Assembly: GCF_029392095.1 (NCBI RefSeq)
Contig: NZ_CP113930.1
Coordinates: 868,001-932,000 of the forward strand
Length of the DNA: 64,000 bases
DNA from: Lactobacillus sp. ESL0700
Lineage (GTDB): Bacteria; Bacillota; Bacilli; Lactobacillales; Lactobacillaceae
Reading direction: 5' to 3'
In this document: one piece after another, positions 59,218-64,000 of the stretch
Layout: every line of letters starts with the position of its first letter
How positions within the stretch are numbered: position 1 is the first letter of the stretch
The notes under the pieces: generated by a model
The model's database searches: none
Told to the model about the DNA's origin: nothing
What the model saw: only the letters and a program-made list of their open reading frames with translations
Translations under genes and position numbers: made by a program

Positions 59218-59925
59218 GTGAATTGGGAACAAATCAAAGATTTTATTTTAGAGCATAAACAGTATTTTTTAGTTGGATTAGTTGTTGTTGGAATTGCGCT
59301 TTGGACTCATCAAGGAAGTAGTCAAAATGATACTGCTACCGAATTTACTGAAGATTCGCAAACAGAGCAAAAAAGCGCATCAGTTAAAGAAACAACTGAT
59401 GATGTTAAGAGTACCAGCGCACAGGAGGAGCCAGCAAAACCGAAAAATGTCACTTGTGATATTTCTGGGGCCGTTAAACATCAGGGCGTCTATACCTTAA
59501 AGGCTGGTGCGAGACTTCAAGAACTAATTGAAGCTGCTGGAGGAACTGCTAGTAACGCGCAATTAAAGCAGGTTAATCGCGCATTAATATTACAAGATCA
59601 AGATAAAGTTCATATTCCTTATCAGGGCGAAAAAATTAAGGCTGATGAAATTGTAGTATCAATTGGTGGCAGTTCTACAGTAGCCACCACTTCAGATAAT
59701 ACTGGCAGTTCAACCACTGCTGACAAATCTGGGGCCAAGGTTAATTTGAATACAGCAGATGCCCAAGGACTGCAGCAGCTTAACGGTATTGGCGAGAAAA
59801 AGGCGGAGCAGATTATTGCTTACCGCCAAAAAAATGGTAATTTTAAAAAGATTGAAGATTTAAAGCAGGTTTCAGGAATTGGCGACAAAACCTTTGCGGC
59901 GCTCAAAGACCAACTGGCAGTCTGA
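59218..59925 (+). CDS. comEA: Competence protein ComEA (DNA receptor)
   Basis: A 235-residue membrane-anchored DNA-binding protein of the transformation machinery. N-terminal membrane helix (about 14-30), a charged linker, an SLBB domain (about 80-140), then the C-terminal helix-hairpin-helix pair (NLNTADAQGLQQLNGIGEKKA and FKKIEDLKQVSGIGDKT). It starts at GTG with GAGGTG. All domains look intact. Confidence 0.93.
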   Translation: MNWEQIKDFILEHKQYFLVGLVVVGIALWTHQGSSQNDTATEFTEDSQTEQKSASVKETTDDVKSTSAQEEPAKPKNVTCDISGAVKHQGVYTLKAGARLQELIEAAGGTASNAQLKQVNRALILQDQDKVHIPYQGEKIKADEIVVSIGGSSTVATTSDNTGSSTTADKSGAKVNLNTADAQGLQQLNGIGEKKAEQIIAYRQKNGNFKKIEDLKQVSGIGDKTFAALKDQLAV

Positions 59926-62179
59926 ATTATTAACGCCGGGCTTTTTCCTATTAACGGCGCTACTGGGTGTTGATCTAAGTTTTGGATTTTACCAAAGTCG
60001 CGGCTTCTTGCAGCAATTGACCTGGATATTATTAGCAAGTTACCTTGGTTTACTACTTTTGCAAAAGTTCGGTAACTTAAAGTGGGTAATTGTCATCTTG
60101 CTAGTAATAGGAATGGTTGATGTCTTTTTACATAATTCTAAAACTAATTTTGCTTTAACCGAAGATGCAGTAATCAAAATCTATCCCGACCAAGTTAAGG
60201 TTGATGATGATTGGCTATCTGGAATTGGTAGTATCAAAACCGGCAAAGTTTTAGTCTCGGGTACGATAACTAACCAGCAGATTAACCAGCTTAATCAGGG
60301 GCAGTCTGTATACCTATCAAGTTTAGTAGGCGATGTTAAGGCAATAGAGCCAGCAACTAATTACGGTCAATTTGATTCACGTCAGTATTATGCCGGCAAA
60401 AATATTTGGCAGCAGGTTAAATTTAAAAGTTGCCGGATGCAAACTAAGACTGGCAATTTGAGCGATTATTTTCATTATCTAAGGTTTAAATTGCAATCTT
60501 ATTTTCGCAAAATGCCACGTATTTTGGGATTTTTTAGTAGTGAATTACTCTTAGGAGAAAATCCTAATCAGGATAACCAACAAATTTTAGATAATTATCG
60601 TGACCTCGGTGTCATCCATATTTTAAGTATTTCGGGATTGCACGTTGGGATCTATGCGCTGCTAATTAGCACTCTGTGTTACTATCTGAAATTTACTGAA
60701 GAAGAAACTTTTGTCTGTTGTTTAATTATCTTATTGGGCTGGGTGTTTTTAAGTAATGGTCAGGCCGGCTTTGTGCGTGCCAGTTTAACTTATCTTTTAG
60801 GAAAATTTTTCAATTTTAAAGGTTGGCAAATAAAGCATTTTGATTTATTAGGCTTAACTTGTCTAGTTCATCTGCTAGTCAATCCCCGTTTAATGATGGG
60901 CGTTGGTGCTATTTTAACTTACACGTTAGCGCTCGGCTTAGAGATGACTGATAAAATGACGGCTTTCAAGCAGTCGGCCATGCTTAATTTACTGTTAACC
61001 CCATTGTTATTAGTTTATTTCTTTCAATTCAACTTGTTGACGGTTCTGTTTAATATGTTAATCGTACCGTACTTCAACTGGGTGGTAATGCCGCTAACCT
61101 TTATTAATTTGGTGGTATTTAGCTGGAAGCCTAATATCTCAAGAATATTTGAGGCTGTTCTAAATTATGGTGAGCAGTTAATTGGTAAACTGTCCGCAAC
61201 TAAGATTGGGCTATTAACTTTTGGTAAGATTAATTGGTGGCAATGCCTGTTTTTGCTGGTGCTAACGGCGATAATATTGGTCAAAGTCAATGAAAAAGTT
61301 AAACTGACTGGGCAAAATCGCAAACTAACAGCTGGTCTTGGCTTAACCTATTTGGCTATCTTAATTACGATTCATTTTCCGCTTACTGGCCAAGTAACTT
61401 TCATTGATGTTGGTCAAGGTGACAGCATTTTGATTACAACGCCACTTTGGCGCCATGTCTACATGATTGATGTTGGTGGTAAGCTGAATTTTGGTGGGAA
61501 AAAATTAACGCCGCAAGTCAATAAAATAACAATTCCACTTTTGAAAGCTGAGGGTATTAGCCAAATTGACGGGCTCTTTGTTTCGCATCAGGATGCGGAC
61601 CACGTAGGCGATTTAGGTCCTTTTTTGGAACAAATGAAAGTTAAAAAGTTGTATATGGCACAAGGATTGATCAATAATCCATCTTTTCAAAAGCGAATTA
61701 GCGGTCGAATTGCTAAAAAGCAGATTGTTCAATTGCTGGCGGGGATGACTGTTCCTGGGCCGTTGCCATTTCATGTTGTTTATCCCTTTAAGCCGGGACT
61801 GGGAACCAATGATGATTCTTTATCGTTGACTTTTACATTGGCAGATAAAAGCTGGCTCTTTACAGGCGACTTGGGTCAAAAGGGTGAGCAGGAAATTATG
61901 GCAAAATATGGGCTGCATGCTGACTATTTTAAATTAGGACATCATGGCAGCAAGACTGCTTCAAATCCTGACTTTTTACAAAAATTACACCCAGCAATGG
62001 TCTTTATTTCTGCTGGTCGTGATAATCGTTTTGGCCACCCACATCCAGAAACACTAGCGACACTAGAGGCGCAACATATACCGTGGGCTTCAACCCAAGA
62101 CTGTGGTATGATTACATGGACTTATGGCAAATTAATCAAGCCCAAATTAACACGTTTTATCCCGGTGAATAACAAATGA
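59879..62179 (+). CDS. comEC: Competence protein ComEC (DNA channel)
   Basis: A polytopic protein of up to 766 residues that takes single-stranded DNA through the membrane. N-terminal helices, an OB-like DUF4131 domain, the Competence domain (LGVIHILSISGLHVGIYALL), and a C-terminal metallo-beta-lactamase domain with FIDVGQGDS (about 508), HQDADHVGD (about 570) and GHHGSKTASNPDF (about 688). The frame is uninterrupted. The start is uncertain: TTG 59879 lies 47 bases inside comEA with an AGGTTTCAGG before it, and TTG 59894 is also possible. Confidence 0.92.
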   Translation: MATKPLRRSKTNWQSELLTPGFFLLTALLGVDLSFGFYQSRGFLQQLTWILLASYLGLLLLQKFGNLKWVIVILLVIGMVDVFLHNSKTNFALTEDAVIKIYPDQVKVDDDWLSGIGSIKTGKVLVSGTITNQQINQLNQGQSVYLSSLVGDVKAIEPATNYGQFDSRQYYAGKNIWQQVKFKSCRMQTKTGNLSDYFHYLRFKLQSYFRKMPRILGFFSSELLLGENPNQDNQQILDNYRDLGVIHILSISGLHVGIYALLISTLCYYLKFTEEETFVCCLIILLGWVFLSNGQAGFVRASLTYLLGKFFNFKGWQIKHFDLLGLTCLVHLLVNPRLMMGVGAILTYTLALGLEMTDKMTAFKQSAMLNLLLTPLLLVYFFQFNLLTVLFNMLIVPYFNWVVMPLTFINLVVFSWKPNISRIFEAVLNYGEQLIGKLSATKIGLLTFGKINWWQCLFLLVLTAIILVKVNEKVKLTGQNRKLTAGLGLTYLAILITIHFPLTGQVTFIDVGQGDSILITTPLWRHVYMIDVGGKLNFGGKKLTPQVNKITIPLLKAEGISQIDGLFVSHQDADHVGDLGPFLEQMKVKKLYMAQGLINNPSFQKRISGRIAKKQIVQLLAGMTVPGPLPFHVVYPFKPGLGTNDDSLSLTFTLADKSWLFTGDLGQKGEQEIMAKYGLHADYFKLGHHGSKTASNPDFLQKLHPAMVFISAGRDNRFGHPHPETLATLEAQHIPWASTQDCGMITWTYGKLIKPKLTRFIPVNNK

Positions 62180-63162
62180 CATTACTTTCCTTATTTAAAA
62201 ATTCCAATAATAGTAATCCCCAAACATTAATTTTGGGTGAAGATAGCTTTTTAAATGATTATTTGGCTCGTTCTTATACGCACGAAGAGCGGTTTAATGA
62301 TCTTGAACGAATCAGTATTGATTGTGAAAGCGATGGTCTTGATGAATTGATTGCGGACCTAACCGAATCAAGTTTATTTAGCCAACAAAAAATTATCACA
62401 GTTAAAAATCCGTTTTTCTTAACAGCCAAAGTTCCTAAAAAAATGCAGAAGCAGTTAGAGCAGCTACAGGAAATTTTTGCTAACTTGCAGCAGCTTGATG
62501 ACATTGTTGTCCTAGTGGCTTCTTATGAGAAAGTTGACCGCCGTAAAAAATTAACCAAAACGGTCTTGCAGCAGTTCAATGTTATTGAAACCAAAGTGAA
62601 AACTTACGAAGTTGGTGCGATAACTAAGGCGTTGATTACTGCAGAAGGTTATCAAATTTCGCGCACGGGATTGCAATTATTGCTGCAGCGCAGTGACCAG
62701 GTGCTTGATACCATTTTAGGTAATTATAATAAGCTGAAGATGATTGCTGTTGATGGCAAAATTACTGAACAAGCAATTGAACAAAACGTTGACTTGTCAC
62801 TTGCCCAAAATGTTTTTGCTATTTTAGAAGCCGCGCTAAAGCACAACTATCAAGAGGCGATTAGTCGACTGGACAACCAATTGCGTGAAGGTAGCAACCC
62901 AATTCAGTTGTTAGCTGTTTTTGAAAATCAGTTGGAATTAATTTTGGCAGCGAAAATTTTACAAAAGCGGGGGAGAAATGAGTCGCAGATTGTTAAGGAA
63001 CTAGGTGTTCATCCTTACCGGGTAAAATTGGCGCTGAGTAATCGGTTAGCGCTTAAAAAATTAATGAACTTACTCGAAGAGGCAATTAAGTTAGACTTTA
63101 ATTATAAAAACGGCCAGTATCGTGAAGATAATTTTCTAAAATTATTTATTTTGAATGTATAA
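62176..63162 (+). CDS. holA: DNA polymerase III delta subunit
   Basis: A 328-residue clamp-loader subunit that opens the sliding clamp. The N-terminal LILGEDSFLNDYL and the C-terminal helical domain (KNGQYREDNFLKLFIL) are typical. The ATG overlaps the comEC stop by four bases; comEC-holA-rpsT is the usual order in Firmicutes. Confidence 0.95.
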   Translation: MTLLSLFKNSNNSNPQTLILGEDSFLNDYLARSYTHEERFNDLERISIDCESDGLDELIADLTESSLFSQQKIITVKNPFFLTAKVPKKMQKQLEQLQEIFANLQQLDDIVVLVASYEKVDRRKKLTKTVLQQFNVIETKVKTYEVGAITKALITAEGYQISRTGLQLLLQRSDQVLDTILGNYNKLKMIAVDGKITEQAIEQNVDLSLAQNVFAILEAALKHNYQEAISRLDNQLREGSNPIQLLAVFENQLELILAAKILQKRGRNESQIVKELGVHPYRVKLALSNRLALKKLMNLLEEAIKLDFNYKNGQYREDNFLKLFILNV

Positions 63163-63197
63163 AAAAGACAAGAATCATTAAGATTCTTGCCTTTTTA
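63162..63197. terminator. Bidirectional terminator between holA and rpsT
   Basis: AGACAAGAATC and GATTCTTGCCT pair (one G-U) around a short loop, with A and T runs on both sides. Confidence 0.85.
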
Positions 63198-63225
63198 ATT
63201 TGTTAGTCAATAAAAATTGGGCTAA

Positions 63226-63477
63226 CTACTTAGCCAATTTAGCCAAACGACTCTTATCACGGCTAGCCTTGTTCTTATGAATAAGACCCTTTGAAGCGGC
63301 CTTGTCCAAAGCACGAGCAGCAGCAATGTGTAATTCGGAGGCGTCTTCAGCACCGGCTGCTTGAGCAGTCTTGAACTTCTTAACAGCAGTTCTTAACTGG
63401 TTCATTTGAGCGGCGTTACGCTTTCTTGCAGCATCTTGAGTTTTAACACGTTTGATAGCTGATTTGATTTGTGGCAT
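63226..63477 (-). CDS. rpsT: 30S ribosomal protein S20
   Basis: An 83-residue helical 16S rRNA-binding protein. The start is ATG 63475-63477 ([14 protein letters not shown]), directly after a strong GGAGGTGA; an upstream in-frame start at 63492 precedes that site and is rejected. Monocistronic. The upstream 100 bases are AT-rich and hold the divergent promoters of rpsT and rpsO, not resolved further for rpsT. Confidence 0.96.
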   Translation of the reverse strand: MPQIKSAIKRVKTQDAARKRNAAQMNQLRTAVKKFKTAQAAGAEDASELHIAAARALDKAASKGLIHKNKASRDKSRLAKLAK

Positions 63478-63581
63478 GAGATTCACCTCCATTGATCGTA
63501 ATTTTACTTAATTGATTATACTGGAGAATAATCTAAGATGCAAGATAATTTATACTTGCTTTTTAAAAAAATAATCTGTAT

Positions 63582-63587
63582 TATACT
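63582..63587 (+). promoter_or_regulatory. -10 element of the rpsO promoter
   Basis: TATACT at 63582-63587 in a TGTATTATACT context. TTGCTT at 63556-63561 is 20 bases upstream, longer than usual, so the -35 is uncertain. Confidence 0.55.
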
Positions 63588-63593
63588 ATTGTT

Positions 63594-63679
63594 GTGAACC
63601 GTTAACGCTGTTTGCACGCTCACACCTGACGGTTAACGTTGTTAACGGCAATTATTTTAGTGAAAGGTGAAAAAATATT
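63594..63679 (+). promoter_or_regulatory. rpsO leader, probable S15 autoregulatory structure
   Basis: The leader holds three copies of GTTAACG (63601, 63632 and 63641). CCGTTAAC (63599-63606) can pair with GTTAACGG (63641-63648), enclosing the second copy, and alternative pairings are possible. S15 leaders with mutually exclusive folds are known in several bacterial groups. GAAAGGTG is the ribosome site at the end. Confidence 0.6.
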
Positions 63680-63949
63680 ATGGCAATTTCAAAAGCTGAA
63701 AAAGACGAAATCATTAAGAAGTATGCAACTCACGAAGGCGATACTGGCTCAACTGAGGTTCAAGTTGCTATCTTGACTACAGATATCAACAACTTGACTG
63801 AACACATGAAGAGTCACTCACATGATCACCATTCTTACGTTGGTTTACTGAAGAAGATTGGTCACCGTCGTAACTTACTTCGTTACTTACAAGATAACGA
63901 CATTAATCGTTACCGTGAATTAATCAAGAAGTTAGGTTTACGTCGTTAA
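63680..63949 (+). CDS. rpsO: 30S ribosomal protein S15
   Basis: An 89-residue protein that binds the 16S central domain and helps subunit association. The conserved [36 protein letters not shown] and [10 protein letters not shown] are present. It is bounded by a structured leader and a terminator. Confidence 0.97.
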   Translation: MAISKAEKDEIIKKYATHEGDTGSTEVQVAILTTDINNLTEHMKSHSHDHHSYVGLLKKIGHRRNLLRYLQDNDINRYRELIKKLGLRR

Positions 63950-63962
63950 TTGCAAATATGAT

Positions 63963-63997
63963 AAAAAAGTCAGCTCGTTTAGAACTGGCTTTTTTAT
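63963..63997 (+). terminator. Intrinsic terminator after rpsO
   Basis: AAAAGTCAG and CTGGCTTTT pair (one G-U), followed by a T run. Confidence 0.8.
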
Positions 63998-64000
63998 TTT

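Overview
The window is a low-GC Gram-positive chromosome segment, almost certainly from Lactobacillus in the strict sense. The evidence is C-terminal SLAP (S-layer-type) wall-binding repeats on a giant surface protein, T-box leaders before valS and ileS, the Firmicutes RNA polymerase epsilon gene rpoY beside rnjA, and a lactobacillus-type division cluster. The species cannot be fixed from sequence alone. About 58 protein genes are supported. There is no rRNA, tRNA, CRISPR array, insertion sequence or prophage. Nearly everything is conserved housekeeping; the accessory part is the first 7 kb.

Layout. (1) 1-7.1 kb: the 3' part of a very large secreted adhesin-like gene (DUF1542-type helical repeats, a 53-residue tandem repeat block, four SLAP units), then a small secreted protein whose probable promoter contains a run of eight G. 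(2) 7.1-9.8 kb, minus strand: rarA, yueI and rpsD, the last with its own promoter and a leader of about 170 nt. (3) 9.9-14.1 kb: ezrA (division), then cysteine desulfurase plus thiI (tRNA 4-thiouridine). (4) 14.2-22.2 kb: T-box-valS-folC-HAD phosphatase-radC-mreBCD. (5) 22.2-36.3 kb: small membrane proteins, then the dcw division/wall cluster mraZ-rsmH-ftsL-pbp2B-mraY-murD-murG-divIB-ftsA-ftsZ-sepF-yggT-ylmH-divIVA, headed by three MraZ-type repeats. (6) 36.3-43.8 kb: T-box-ileS, a cold-shock-like protein, Nudix hydrolase, small membrane protein, mtnN, a second cysteine desulfurase, DUF1831 and mnmA (tRNA 2-thiouridine). (7) 43.9-49.7 kb: phosphatase, TPR protein, recD2, DUF1828 and an amino-acid permease that seems to start at ATT. 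(8) 49.7-53.4 kb, minus strand: lipid kinase, rnjA, rpoY, def. (9) 53.5-64 kb: typA behind a leader with a terminator, ftsW, ylbG, rsmD, coaD, a PDZ/Lon protease, comEA-comEC, holA, rpsT (minus) and rpsO.

How the genes work together. EzrA, FtsA, FtsZ, SepF, DivIB, FtsL, PBP2B, FtsW and DivIVA form the divisome; MreBCD serves lateral wall growth; MraY, MurD and MurG make lipid II. Two cysteine desulfurases each sit beside the tRNA thiolase they probably supply. Control is largely by RNA: two T-boxes, probable S4 and S15 leaders, and terminators placed before mreC and typA.

The points most worth following up are the poly-G promoter and sharp base-composition break of the small secreted protein, the nearly identical repeats of the giant surface protein, the ATT-initiated permease, and the typA leader. 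I found no unmistakable new multi-gene system. Coordinates were read by hand; no database search, structure prediction or alignment was run.
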